This document shows positions 12,601 through 25,962 of a stretch of DNA of 64,000 bases, piece by piece (positions within the stretch are counted from its first letter, which is position 1; the number at the start of each line of letters is the position of its first letter). The translations under genes were made by a program, and so were the position numbers. The DNA lies in NCBI GenBank assembly GCA_030549335.1, contig JAUKPH010000026.1:1-64000 (forward strand), given 5' to 3'. This DNA comes from Pontederia crassipes (Eukaryota; Streptophyta; Magnoliopsida; Commelinales; Pontederiaceae). The notes beneath the pieces are model-generated. The model had not been told where the DNA came from. It worked only from the letters and a program-made list of their open reading frames with translations, and searched no databases.

Positions 12601-14995
12601 TCATCTCTCCATGCATCAACAAGCACGAAAGCGTCGAAAATTTGGCATCTTTTGACAGCGCCAAAAATTTCGCATTTTTTGACCTTCTTGGCTGAAAACA
12701 CGAGTAAAAGGCGCGCAGCGCGAAATTTCGCACCCCCGGAAAATTTTCATCCGAGTCCATTTTTTCGTCCCAATCATCTCTCCATGCATCAACAGGCACG
12801 AAAGCATCGAAAATTTGGCATCTTTTGACAGCGTCAAAAATTTCGCATTTTTTGACCTTCTTGGCTGAAAACACGAGTAAAAGGCGCGCGCGCGAAATTT
12901 CGCACCCCCGGAAAATTTTCATCCGAGTCCATTTTTTCGTCCCAATCATCTCACCATGCATCAACAGGCACGATAGCGTCGAAAATTTGGCATCTTTTGA
13001 CAGCGTAAAAAATTTCGCGTTTTTTTACCTTCTTGGCTGAAAACACGAGTAAAAGGCGCGCGCGCGAAATTTCGCACCCCCGGAAAATTTTCATCCGAGT
13101 CCATTTTTTCGTCCCAATCATCTCTCCATGCATCAACAGGCACGAAAGTATCGAAAATTTGGCATCTTTTGACAGCGCCAAAAATTTCGCATTTTTTGAC
13201 CTTCTTGGCTGAAAACACGAGTAAAAGGCGCGCGCGCGAAATTTCGCACCCCCGGAAAATTTTCATCCGAGTCCATTTTTTCGTCCCAATCATCTCACCA
13301 TGCATCAACAGGCACGATAGCGTAAAAAATTTGGCATCTTTTGATAGCGTCAAAAATTTCGCATTTTTTGACCTTCTTGGCTGAAAACACGAGTAAAAGG
13401 CGCGCGCGCGAAATTTCGCACCCCCGGAAAATTTTCATCCGAGTCCATTTTTTCGTCCCAATCATCTCTCCATGCATCAACAGGCACGATAGCGTAAAAA
13501 ATTTGGCATCTTTTGACAGCGCCAAAAATTAAGCGTTTTTTGACCTTCTTGGCTGAAAACACGAGTAAAAGGCGCACGCGCGAAATTTCGCACCCCCGGA
13601 AAATTTTCATCCGAGTCCATTTTTTCGTCCCAATCATCTCTCCATGCATCAACAGGCACGAAAGCGTCGAAAATTTGGCATCTTTTGACAGCGCAAAAAA
13701 TTTCGCATTTTTTGACCTTCTTGGCTGAAAACACGAGTAAAAGGCGCGCGCGCGAAATTTCGCACCCCCGGAAAATTTTCATCCGAGTCCATTTTTTCGT
13801 CCCAATCATCTCTCCATGCATCAACAGGCACGAAAGCGTCGAAAATTTGGCATCTTTTGACAGCGCCAAAAATTTCGCGTTTTTTGACCTTCTTGGCTGA
13901 AAACACGAGTAAAAGGCGCGCGCGCGAAATTTCGCACCCCCGGAAAATTTTCATCCGAGTCCATTTTTTCGTCCCAATCATCTCACCATGCATCAACAGG
14001 CACGATAGCGTCGAAAATTTGGCATCTTTTGACAGCGTAAAAAATTTCGCGTTTTTTGACCTTCTTGGCTGAAAATACGAGTAAAAGGCGCACGCGCGAA
14101 ATTTTGCACCCCCGAAAAATTTTTATCCGAGTCCATTTTTTTGTCCCAATCATCTCTCCATGCATCAACAGGCACGATAGCGTCGAAAATTTGGCATCTT
14201 TTGACAGCGTCAAAAATTTCACGTTTTTTGACCTTCTAGGCTGAAAACACGAATAAAAGGCGCGCGCGCGAAATTTCGCACCGCCGGAAAATTGTCATCC
14301 GAGTCCATTTTTTCGTCCCAATCATCTCTCCATGCATCAACAGGCACGAAAGTATCGAAAATTTGGCATCTTTTGACAGCGTCAAAAATTTCGCATTTTT
14401 TGACCTTCTTGGCTGAAAACACGAGTAAAAGGCGCGCGCGCGAAATTTCGCACCCCGGAAAATTTTCATCCGAGTCCATTTTTTCGTCCCAATCATCTCA
14501 CCATGCATCAACAGGCACGATAGCGTCGAAAATTTGGCATCTTTTGACAGCGTAAAAAATTTCGCGTTTTTTTACCTTCTTGGCTGAAAACACGAGTAAA
14601 AGGCGCGCGCGCGAAATTTCGCACCCCCGGAAAATTTTCATCCGAGTCCATTTTTTCGTCCCAATCATCTCTCCATGCATCAACAGGCACGAAAGTATCG
14701 AAAATTTGGCATCTTTTGACAGCGCCAAAAATTTCGCATTTTTTGACCTTCTTGTCTGAAAACACGAGTAAAAGGCGCGCGCGCGAAATTTCGCACCCCC
14801 GGAAAATTTTCATCCGAGTCCATTTTTTCGTCCCAATCATCTCACCATGCATCAACAGGCACGATAGCGTCGAAAATTTGGCATCTTTTGACAGCGTAAA
14901 AAATTTCGCGTTTTTTGACCTTCTTGGCTGAAAATACGAGTAAAAGGCGCACGAGCGAAATTTTGCACCCCCGAAAAATTTTTATCCGAGTCCAT
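9634..14995. repeat. Segmental duplication, copy B
   Basis: Partner of copy A at the start of the window (see that entry for the offset and markers). Copy B is cleaner in length: most monomers are exactly 172 bp. Its right half is also the first 24-monomer HOR unit at 11,000-15,127, so the duplication predates or accompanied expansion of that HOR. Confidence 0.85.
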
Positions 14996-15127
14996 TTTTT
15001 TGTCCCAATCATCTCTCCATGCATCAACAGGCACGATAGCGTCGAAAATTTGGCATCTTTTGACAGCGTCAAAAATTTCACGTTTTTTGACCTTCTAGGC
15101 TGAAAACACGAATAAAAGGCGCGCGCG
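11000..15127. repeat. HOR unit 1, 24 monomers (4,128 bp)
   Basis: Starts at a CACCGCCGG monomer and runs exactly 24 x 172 bp to the equivalent monomer at 15,128. Order by marker: CACCGCCGG; GATAGCGTC; ATTAAGCG (11,464); GCGCAAAAAA; GCGCC-TTTCGCG; CATCAATAGG; GGCAGGATAGCGTC; CACCCTCGG with TCAACCGAG; TCATAAATTT; TTTCGTATT; AACAAGCACGAAAG; GCATCGAAAA; TTTTTTTACC; then a second run through GATAGCGTC, ATTAAGCG (13,529) and GCGCAAAAAA; then the TTTTTATCCG and CTTCTAGG monomers and the closing 5-monomer cassette (14,269-15,127). Thus it holds an internal repetition of about 12 monomers (2,065 bp). Confidence 0.85.
14269..15127. repeat. Five-monomer cassette closing HOR unit 1 (859 bp)
   Basis: Begins with a CACCGCCGG monomer that is followed by GCGTCAAAAATTTCGC, includes the one-base-short CACCCCGG, the TTTTTTTACC monomer, the TTGTCTGAAAA monomer, GCACGAGCG and CTTCTAGG, and ends where the next CACCGCCGG monomer starts. 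The cassette is absent after unit 3, so it is a presence/absence module of the HOR. Confidence 0.8.
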
Positions 15128-17477
15128 CGAAATTTCGCACCGCCGGAAAATTGTCATCCGAGTCCATTTTTTCGTCCCAATCATCTCTCCATGCATCAAC
15201 AGGCACGAAAGTATCGAAAATTTGGCATCTTTTGACAGCGCCAAAAATTTCGCATTTTTTGACCTTCTTGGCTGAAAACACGAGTAAAAGGCGCGCGCGC
15301 GAAATTTCGCACCCCCGGAAAATTTTCATCCGAGTCCATTTTTTCGTCCCAATCATCTCACCATGCATCAACAGGCACGATAGCGTAAAAAATTTGGCAT
15401 CTTTTGATAGCGTCAAAAATTTCGCATTTTTTGACCTTCTTGGCTGAAAACACGAGTAAAAGGCGCGCGCGCGAAATTTCGCACCCCCGGAAAATTTTCA
15501 TCCGAGTCCATTTTTTCGTCCCAATCATCTCTCCATGCATCAACAGGCACGATAGCGTAAAAAATTTGGCATCTTTTGACAGCGCCAAAAATTAAGCGTT
15601 TTTTGACCTTCTTGGCTGAAAACACGAGTAAAAGGCGCACGCGCGAAATTTCGCACCCCCGGAAAATTTTCATCCGAGTCCATTTTTTCGTCCCAATCAT
15701 CTCTCCATGCATCAACAGGCACGAAAGCGTCGAAAATTTGGCATCTTTTGACAGCGCAAAAAATTTCGCATTTTTTGACCTTCTTGGCTGAAAACACGAG
15801 TAAAAGGCGCGCGCGCGAAATTTCGCACCCCCGGAAAATTTTCATCCGAGTCCATTTTTTCGTCCCAATCATCTCTCCATGCATCAACAGGCACGAAAGC
15901 GTCGAAAATTTGGCATCTTTTGACAGCGCCAAAAATTTCGCGTTTTTTGACCTTCTTGGCTGAAAACACGAGTAAAAGGCGCGCGCGCGAAATTTCGCAC
16001 CCCCGGAAAATTTTCATCCGAGTCCATTTTTTCGTCCCAATCATCTCACCATGCATCAATAGGCACGATAGCGTCAAAAATTTGGCATCTTTTGACAGCG
16101 TCAAAAATTTCACGTTTTTTGACCTTCTTGGCTGAAAACACGAGTAAAAGGCGCGCGCGCGAAATTTCGCACCCCCGGAAAATTTTCATCCGAGTCCATT
16201 TTTTCGTCCCAATCATCTCTCCATGCATCAACAGGCAGGATAGCGTCAAAAATTTGGCATCTTTTGACAGCGTCAAAAATTTCGCGTTTTTTGACCTTCT
16301 TGGCTGAAAACACGAGTAAAAGGCGCGCGCGCGAAATTTCGCACCCTCGGAAAATTTTCAACCGAGTCCATTTTTTCGTCCCAATCATCTCACCATGCAT
16401 CAACAGGCACGATAGCGTGAAAAATTTGGCATCTTTTGACAGCGTCATAAATTTCACGTTTTTTGATCTTCTTGGCTGAAAACACGAGTAAAAGGCGCGC
16501 CCGCGAAATTTCGCACCCCCGGAAAATTTTCATCCGAGTCCATTTTTTCGTCCCAATCATCTCACCATGCATCAACAGGCACGATAGCGTAAAAAATTTG
16601 GCATCTTTTGACAGCGCCAAAAATTTCGTATTTTTTGACCTTCTTGGCTGAAAACACGAGTAAAAGGCGCGCGCGCGAAATTTCGCACCCCCGGAAAATT
16701 TTCATCCGAGTCCATTTTTTCGTCCCAATCATCTCTCCATGCATCAACAAGCACGAAAGCGTCGAAAATTTGGCATCTTTTGACAGCGCCAAAAATTTCG
16801 CATTTTTTGACCTTCTTGGCTGAAAACACGAGTAAAAGGCGCGCGCGCGAAATTTCGCACCCCCGGAAAATTTTCATCCGAGTCCATTTTTTCGTCCCAA
16901 TCATCTCTCCATGCATCAACAGGCACGAAAGCATCGAAAATTTGGCATCTTTTGACAGCGTCAAAAATTTCGCATTTTTTGACCTTCTTGGCTGAAAACA
17001 CGAGTAAAAGGCGCGCGCGCGAAATTTCGCACCCCCGGAAAATTTTCATCCGAGTCCATTTTTTCGTCCCAATCATCTCACCATGCATCAACAGGCACGA
17101 TAGCGTCGAAAATTTGGCATCTTTTGACAGCGTAAAAAATTTCGCGTTTTTTTACCTTCTTGGCTGAAAACACGAGTAAAAGGCGCGCGCGCGAAATTTC
17201 GCACCCCCGGAAAATTTTCATCCGAGTCCATTTTTTCGTCCCAATCATCTCTCCATGCATCAACAGGCACGAAAGTATCGAAAATTTGGCATCTTTTGAC
17301 AGCGCCAAAAATTTCGCATTTTTTGACCTTCTTGGCTGAAAACACGAGTAAAAGGCGCGCGCGCGAAATTTCGCACCCCCGGAAAATTTTCATCCGAGTC
17401 CATTTTTTCGTCCCAATCATCTCACCATGCATCAACAGGCACGATAGCGTAAAAAATTTGGCATCTTTTGATAGCGT

Positions 17478-18301
17478 CAAAAATTTCGCATTTTTTGACC
17501 TTCTTGGCTGAAAACACGAGTAAAAGGCGCGCGCGCGAAATTTCGCACCCCCGGAAAATTTTCATCCGAGTCCATTTTTTCGTCCCAATCATCTCTCCAT
17601 GCATCAACAGGCACGATAGCGTAAAAAATTTGGCATCTTTTGACAGCGCCAAAAATTAAGCGTTTTTTTACCTTCTTGGCTGAAAACACGAGTAAAAGGC
17701 GCACGCGCGAAATTTCGCACCCCCGGAAAATTTTCATCCGAGTCCATTTTTTCGTCCCAATCATCTCTCCATGCATCAACAGGCACGAAAGCGTCGAAAA
17801 TTTGGCATCTTTTGACAGCGCAAAAAATTTCGCATTTTTTGACCTTCTTGGCTGAAAACACGAGTAAAAGGCGCGCGCGCGAAATTTCGCACCCCCGGAA
17901 AATTTTCATCCGAGTCCATTTTTTCGTCCCAATCATCTCTCCATGCATCAACAGGCACGATAGCGTAAAAAATTTGGCATCTTTTGACAGCGCCAAAAAT
18001 TAAGCGTTTTTTTACCTTCTTGGCTGAAAACACGAGTAAAAGGCGCACGCGCGAAATTTCGCACCCCCGGAAAATTTTCATCCGAGTCCATTTTTTCGTC
18101 CCAATCATCTCTCCATGCATCAACAGGCACGAAAGCGTCGAAAATTTGGCATCTTTTGACAGCGCAAAAAATTTCGCATTTTTTGACCTTCTTGGCTGAA
18201 AACACGAGTAAAAGGCGCGCGCGCGAAATTTCGCACCCCCGGAAAATTTTCATCCGAGTCCATTTTTTCGTCCCAATCATCTCTCCATGCATCAACAGGC
18301 A
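17478..18301. repeat. Tandem duplication of a two-monomer block (344 bp period)
   Basis: Within HOR unit 2 the pair of monomers carrying ATTAAGCG-TTTTTTTACC and GCGCAAAAAATTTCGC occurs twice in a row. Position x matches x+344 through this stretch with no difference that I could see. Units 1 and 3 have the pair once at this place. A perfect duplication found in one unit only is recent. Confidence 0.85.
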
Positions 18302-18739
18302 CGAAAGCGTCGAAAATTTGGCATCTTTTGACAGCGCCAAAAATTTCGCGTTTTTTGACCTTCTTGGCTGAAAACACGAGTAAAAGGCGCGCGCGCGAAA
18401 TTTCGCACCCCCGGAAAATTTTCATCCGAGTCCATTTTTTCGTCCCAATCATCTCACCATGCATCAACAGGCACGATAGCGTCGAAAATTTGGCATCTTT
18501 TGACAGCGTAAAAAATTTCGCGTTTTTTGACCTTCTTGGCTGAAAATACGAGTAAAAGGCGCACGCGCGAAATTTTGCACCCCCGAAAAATTTTTATCCG
18601 AGTCCATTTTTTTGTCCCAATCATCTCTCCATGCATCAACAGGCACGATAGCGTCGAAAATTTGGCATCTTTTGACAGCGTCAAAAATTTCACGTTTTTT
18701 GACCTTCTAGGCTGAAAACACGAATAAAAGGCGCGCGCG

Positions 18740-19598
18740 CGAAATTTCGCACCGCCGGAAAATTGTCATCCGAGTCCATTTTTTCGTCCCAATCATCTCT
18801 CCATGCATCAACAGGCACGAAAGTATCGAAAATTTGGCATCTTTTGACAGCGTCAAAAATTTCGCATTTTTTGACCTTCTTGGCTGAAAACACGAGTAAA
18901 AGGCGCGCGCGCGAAATTTCGCACCCCGGAAAATTTTCATCCGAGTCCATTTTTTCGTCCCAATCATCTCACCATGCATCAACAGGCACGATAGCGTCGA
19001 AAATTTGGCATCTTTTGACAGCGTAAAAAATTTCGCGTTTTTTTACCTTCTTGGCTGAAAACACGAGTAAAAGGCGCGCGCGCGAAATTTCGCACCCCCG
19101 GAAAATTTTCATCCGAGTCCATTTTTTCGTCCCAATCATCTCTCCATGCATCAACAGGCACGAAAGTATCGAAAATTTGGCATCTTTTGACAGCGCCAAA
19201 AATTTCGCATTTTTTGACCTTCTTGTCTGAAAACACGAGTAAAAGGCGCGCGCGCGAAATTTCGCACCCCCGGAAAATTTTCATCCGAGTCCATTTTTTC
19301 GTCCCAATCATCTCACCATGCATCAACAGGCACGATAGCGTCGAAAATTTGGCATCTTTTGACAGCGTAAAAAATTTCGCGTTTTTTGACCTTCTTGGCT
19401 GAAAATACGAGTAAAAGGCGCACGAGCGAAATTTTGCACCCCCGAAAAATTTTTATCCGAGTCCATTTTTTTGTCCCAATCATCTCTCCATGCATCAACA
19501 GGCACGATAGCGTCGAAAATTTGGCATCTTTTGACAGCGTCAAAAATTTCACGTTTTTTGACCTTCTAGGCTGAAAACACGAATAAAAGGCGCGCGCG
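18740..19598. repeat. Five-monomer cassette closing HOR unit 2 (859 bp)
   Basis: Same markers and the same 859 bp length as the cassette at 14,269-15,127; offset 4,471 bp. A relative starts at 4,635 in copy A of the segmental duplication. Confidence 0.8.
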
Positions 19599-22500
19599 CG
19601 AAATTTCGCACCGCCGGAAAATTGTCATCCGAGTCCATTTTTTCGTCCCAATCATCTCTCCATGCATCAACAGGCACGAAAGTATCGAAAATTTGGCATC
19701 TTTTGACAGCGCCAAAAATTTCGCATTTTTTGACCTTCTTGGCTGAAAACACGAGTAAAAGGCGCGCGCGCGAAATTTCGCACCCCCGGAAAATTTTCAT
19801 CCGAGTCCATTTTTTCGTCCCAATCATCTCACCATGCATCAACAGGCACGATAGCGTAAAAAATTTGGCATCTTTTGATAGCGTCAAAAATTTCGCATTT
19901 TTTGACCTTCTTGGCTGAAAACACGAGTAAAAGGCGCGCGCGCGAAATTTCGCACCCCCGGAAAATTTTCATCCGAGTCCATTTTTTCGTCCCAATCATC
20001 TCTCCATGCATCAACAGGCACGATAGCGTAAAAAATTTGGCATCTTTTGACAGCGCCAAAAATTAAGCGTTTTTTGACCTTCTTGGCTGAAAACACGAGT
20101 AAAAGGCGCACGCGCGAAATTTCGCACCCCCGGAAAATTTTCATCCGAGTCCATTTTTTCGTCCCAATCATCTCTCCATGCATCAACAGGCACGAAAGCG
20201 TCGAAAATTTGGCATCTTTTGACAGCGCAAAAAATTTCGCATTTTTTGACCTTCTTGGCTGAAAACACGAGTAAAAGGCGCGCGCGCGAAATTTCGCACC
20301 CCCGGAAAATTTTCATCCGAGTCCATTTTTTCGTCCCAATCATCTCTCCATGCATCAACAGGCACGAAAGCGTCGAAAATTTGGCATCTTTTGACAGCGC
20401 CAAAAATTTCGCGTTTTTTGACCTTCTTGGCTGAAAACACGAGTAAAAGGCGCGCGCGCGAAATTTCGCACCCCCGGAAAATTTTCATCCGAGTCCATTT
20501 TTTCGTCCCAATCATCTCACCATGCATCAATAGGCACGATAGCGTCAAAAATTTGGCATCTTTTGACAGCGTCAAAAATTTCACGTTTTTTGACCTTCTT
20601 GGCTGAAAACACGAGTAAAAGGCGCGCGCGCGAAATTTCGCACCCCCGGAAAATTTTCATCCGAGTCCATTTTTTCGTCCCAATCATCTCTCCATGCATC
20701 AACAGGCAGGATAGCGTCAAAAATTTGGCATCTTTTGACAGCGTCAAAAATTTCGCGTTTTTTGACCTTCTTGGCTGAAAACACGAGTAAAAGGCGCGCG
20801 CGCGAAATTTCGCACCCTCGGAAAATTTTCAACCGAGTCCATTTTTTCGTCCCAATCATCTCACCATGCATCAACAGGCACGATAGCGTGAAAAATTTGG
20901 CATCTTTTGACAGCGTCATAAATTTCACGTTTTTTGATCTTCTTGGCTGAAAACACGAGTAAAAGGCGCGCCCGCGAAATTTCGCACCCCCGGAAAATTT
21001 TCATCCGAGTCCATTTTTTCGTCCCAATCATCTCACCATGCATCAACAGGCACGATAGCGTAAAAAATTTGGCATCTTTTGACAGCGCCAAAAATTTCGT
21101 ATTTTTTGACCTTCTTGGCTGAAAACACGAGTAAAAGGCGCGCGCGCGAAATTTCGCACCCCCGGAAAATTTTCATCCGAGTCCATTTTTTCGTCCCAAT
21201 CATCTCTCCATGCATCAACAAGCACGAAAGCGTCGAAAATTTGGCATCTTTTGACAGCGCCAAAAATTTCGCATTTTTTGACCTTCTTGGCTGAAAACAC
21301 GAGTAAAAGGCGCGCGCGCGAAATTTCGCACCCCCGGAAAATTTTCATCCGAGTCCATTTTTTCGTCCCAATCATCTCTCCATGCATCAACAGGCACGAA
21401 AGCATCGAAAATTTGGCATCTTTTGACAGCGTCAAAAATTTCGCATTTTTTGACCTTCTTGGCTGAAAACACGAGTAAAAGGCGCGCGCGCGAAATTTCG
21501 CACCCCCGGAAAATTTTCATCCGAGTCCATTTTTTCGTCCCAATCATCTCACCATGCATCAACAGGCACGATAGCGTCGAAAATTTGGCATCTTTTGACA
21601 GCGTAAAAAATTTCGCGTTTTTTTACCTTCTTGGCTGAAAACACGAGTAAAAGGCGCGCGCGCGAAATTTCGCACCCCCGGAAAATTTTCATCCGAGTCC
21701 ATTTTTTCGTCCCAATCATCTCTCCATGCATCAACAGGCACGAAAGTATCGAAAATTTGGCATCTTTTGACAGCGCCAAAAATTTCGCATTTTTTGACCT
21801 TCTTGGCTGAAAACACGAGTAAAAGGCGCGCGCGCGAAATTTCGCACCCCCGGAAAATTTTCATCCGAGTCCATTTTTTCGTCCCAATCATCTCACCATG
21901 CATCAACAGGCACGATAGCGTAAAAAATTTGGCATCTTTTGATAGCGTCAAAAATTTCGCATTTTTTGACCTTCTTGGCTGAAAACACGAGTAAAAGGCG
22001 CGCGCGCGAAATTTCGCACCCCCGGAAAATTTTCATCCGAGTCCATTTTTTCGTCCCAATCATCTCTCCATGCATCAACAGGCACGATAGCGTAAAAAAT
22101 TTGGCATCTTTTGACAGCGCCAAAAATTAAGCGTTTTTTTACCTTCTTGGCTGAAAACACGAGTAAAAGGCGCACGCGCGAAATTTCGCACCCCCGGAAA
22201 ATTTTCATCCGAGTCCATTTTTTCGTCCCAATCATCTCTCCATGCATCAACAGGCACGAAAGCGTCGAAAATTTGGCATCTTTTGACAGCGCAAAAAATT
22301 TCGCATTTTTTGACCTTCTTGGCTGAAAACACGAGTAAAAGGCGCGCGCGCGAAATTTCGCACCCCCGGAAAATTTTCATCCGAGTCCATTTTTTCGTCC
22401 CAATCATCTCTCCATGCATCAACAGGCACGAAAGCGTCGAAAATTTGGCATCTTTTGACAGCGCCAAAAATTTCGCGTTTTTTGACCTTCTTGGCTGAAA

Positions 22501-22866
22501 ACACGAGTAAAAGGCGCGCGCGCGAAATTTCGCACCCCCGGAAAATTTTCATCCGAGTCCATTTTTTCGTCCCAATCATCTCACCATGCATCAACAGGCA
22601 CGATAGCGTCGAAAATTTGGCATCTTTTGACAGCGTAAAAAATTTCGCGTTTTTTGACCTTCTTGGCTGAAAATACGAGTAAAAGGCGCACGCGCGAAAT
22701 TTTGCACCCCCGAAAAATTTTTATCCGAGTCCATTTTTTTGTCCCAATCATCTCTCCATGCATCAACAGGCACGATAGCGTCGAAAATTTGGCATCTTTT
22801 GACAGCGTCAAAAATTTCACGTTTTTTGACCTTCTAGGCTGAAAACACGAATAAAAGGCGCGCGCG
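19599..22866. repeat. HOR unit 3, 19 monomers (3,268 bp)
   Basis: Follows the order of units 1 and 2 through the first 19 monomers, then goes straight to a CACCGCCGG monomer at 22,867 without the 5-monomer cassette. Length is exactly 19 x 172. It carries the TTTTTTTACC form of the second ATTAAGCG monomer (about 22,128), as in unit 2. Confidence 0.85.
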
Positions 22867-25800
22867 CGAAATTTCGCACCGCCGGAAAATTGTCATCCGA
22901 GTCCATTTTTTCGTCCCAATCATCTCTCCATGCATCAACAGGCACGAAAGTATCGAAAATTTGGCATCTTTTGACAGCGCCAAAAATTTCGCATTTTTTG
23001 ACCTTCTTGGCTGAAAACACGAGTAAAAGGCGCGCGCGCGAAATTTCGCACCCCCGGAAAATTTTCATCCGAGTCCATTTTTTCGTCCCAATCATCTCAC
23101 CATGCATCAACAGGCACGATAGCATCGAAAATTTGGCATCTTTTGACAGCGTAAAAAATTTCGCGTTTTTTGACCTTCTTGGCTGAAAACACGAGTAAAA
23201 GGCGCGCGCGCGAAATTTCGCACCCTCGGAAAATTTTCAACCGAGTCCATTTTTTCGTCCCAATCATCTCACCATGCATCAACAGGCACGATAGCGTGAA
23301 AAATTTGGCATCTTTTGACAGCGTCATAAATTTCACGTTTTTTGATCTTCTTGGCTGAAAACACGAGTAAAAGGCGCGCCCGCGAAATTTCGCACCCCCG
23401 GAAAATTTTCATCCGAGTCCATTTTTTCGTCCCAATCATCTCACCATGCATCAACAGGCACGATAGCGTAAAAAATTTGGCATCTTTTGACAGCGCCAAA
23501 AATTTCGTATTTTTTGACCTTCTTGGCTGAAAACACGAGTAAAAGGCGCGCGCGCGAAATTTCGCACCCCCGGAAAATTTTCATCCGAGTCCATTTTTTC
23601 GTCCCAATCATCTCTCCATGCATCAACAAGCACGAAAGCGTCGAAAATTTGGCATCTTTTGACAGCGCCAAAAATTTCGCATTTTTTGACCTTCTTGGCT
23701 GAAAACACGAGTAAAAGGCGCGCGCGCGAAATTTCGCACCCCCGGAAAATTTTCATCCGAGTCCATTTTTTCGTCCCAATCATCTCTCCATGCATCAACA
23801 GGCACGATAGCGTAAAAAATTTGGCATCTTTTGACAGCGCCAAAAATTAAGCGTTTTTTGACCTTCTTGGCTGAAAACACGAGTAAAAGGCGCACGCGCG
23901 AAATTTCGCACCCCCGGAAAATTTTCATCCGAGTCCATTTTTTCGTCCCAATCATCTCTCCATGCATCAACAGGCACGAAAGCGTCGAAAATTTGGCATC
24001 TTTTGACAGCGCAAAAAATTTCGCATTTTTTGACCTTCTTGGCTGAAAACACGAGTAAAAGGCGCGCGCGCGAAATTTCGCACCCCCGGAAAATTTTCAT
24101 CCGAGTCCATTTTTTCGTCCCAATCATCTCTCCATGCATCAACAGGCACGAAAGCGTCGAAAATTTGGCATCTTTTGACAGCGCCAAAAATTTCGCGTTT
24201 TTTGACCTTCTTGGCTGAAAACACGAGTAAAAGGCGCGCGCGCGAAATTTCGCACCCCCGGAAAATTTTCATCCGAGTCCATTTTTTCGTCCCAATCATC
24301 TCACCATGCATCAATAGGCACGATAGCGTCAAAAATTTGGCATCTTTTGACAGCGTCAAAAATTTCACGTTTTTTGACCTTCTTGGCTGAAAACACGAGT
24401 AAAAGGCGCGCGCGCGAAATTTCGCACCCCCGGAAAATTTTCATCCGAGTCCATTTTTTCGTCCCAATCATCTCTCCATGCATCAACAGGCAGGATAGCG
24501 TCAAAAATTTGGCATCTTTTGACAGCGTCAAAAATTTCGCGTTTTTTGACCTTCTTGGCTGAAAACACGAGTAAAAGGCGCGCGCGCGAAATTTCGCACC
24601 CTCGGAAAATTTTCAACCGAGTCCATTTTTTCGTCCCAATCATCTCACCATGCATCAACAGGCACGATAGCGTGAAAAATTTGGCATCTTTTGACAGCGT
24701 CATAAATTTCACGTTTTTTGATCTTCTTGGCTGAAAACACGAGTAAAAGGCGCGCCCGCGAAATTTCGCACCCCCGGAAAATTTTCATCCGAGTCCATTT
24801 TTTCGTCCCAATCATCTCACCATGCATCAACAGGCACGATAGCGTAAAAAATTTGGCATCTTTTGACAGCGCCAAAAATTTCGTATTTTTTGACCTTCTT
24901 GGCTGAAAACACGAGTAAAAGGCGCGCGCGCGAAATTTCGCACCCCCGGAAAATTTTCATCCGAGTCCATTTTTTCGTCCCAATCATCTCTCCATGCATC
25001 AACAAGCACGAAAGCGTCGAAAATTTGGCATCTTTTGACAGCGCCAAAAATTTCGCATTTTTTGACCTTCTTGGCTGAAAACACGAGTAAAAGGCGCGCG
25101 CGCGAAATTTCGCACCCCCGGAAAATTTTCATCCGAGTCCATTTTTTCGTCCCAATCATCTCTCCATGCATCAACAGGCACGAAAGCATCGAAAATTTGG
25201 CATCTTTTGACAGCGTCAAAAATTTCGCATTTTTTGACCTTCTTGGCTGAAAACACGAGTAAAAGGCGCGCGCGCGAAATTTCGCACCCCCGGAAAATTT
25301 TCATCCGAGTCCATTTTTTCGTCCCAATCATCTCACCATGCATCAACAGGCACGATAGCGTCGAAAATTTGGCATCTTTTGACAGCGTAAAAAATTTCGC
25401 GTTTTTTTACCTTCTTGGCTGAAAACACGAGTAAAAGGCGCGCGCGCGAAATTTCGCACCCCCGGAAAATTTTCATCCGAGTCCATTTTTTCGTCCCAAT
25501 CATCTCTCCATGCATCAACAGGCACGAAAGTATCGAAAATTTGGCATCTTTTGACAGCGCCAAAAATTTCGCATTTTTTGACCTTCTTGGCTGAAAACAC
25601 GAGTAAAAGGCGCGCGCGCGAAATTTCGCACCCCCGGAAAATTTTCATCCGAGTCCATTTTTTCGTCCCAATCATCTCACCATGCATCAACAGGCACGAT
25701 AGCGTCGAAAATTTGGCATCTTTTGACAGCGTAAAAAATTTCGCGTTTTTTGACCTTCTTGGCTGAAAATACGAGTAAAAGGCGCACGCGCGAAATTTTG

Positions 25801-25962
25801 CACCCCCGAAAAATTTTTATCCGAGTCCATTTTTTTGTCCCAATCATCTCTCCATGCATCAACAGGCACGATAGCGTCGAAAATTTGGCATCTTTTGACA
25901 GCGTCAAAAATTTCACGTTTTTTGACCTTCTAGGCTGAAAACACGAATAAAAGGCGCGCGCG
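22867..25962. repeat. HOR unit 4, 18 monomers, rearranged (3,096 bp)
   Basis: After two monomers the order jumps to the CACCCTCGG/TCAACCGAG monomer near 23,221, then TTGATCTTC (23,342), TTTCGTATT, AACAAGCACG, and jumps back to ATTAAGCG (near 23,847). From there it follows the standard order again through TTGATCTTC (24,718) to TTTTTTTACC (25,402). It then moves directly to the TTTTTATCCG monomer, losing the second GATAGCGTC-to-TTTCGCG run. This requires at least three class-order junctions relative to unit 1, each between similar monomers. Confidence 0.75.

Larger units (their letters stand above)
15128..19598. repeat. HOR unit 2, 26 monomers (4,471 bp)
   Basis: Same class order as unit 1, essentially base for base where I compared it, plus two extra monomers near 17.5-18.3 kb. 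Length is 26 x 172 minus 1; the missing base is the one-short CACCCCGG near 18,924, which unit 1 shares near 14,450. Its second ATTAAGCG monomer has GTTTTTTTACC where unit 1 has GTTTTTTGACC. Unit 3 shares this change, so units 2 and 3 are closer to each other there than to unit 1. Confidence 0.85.
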
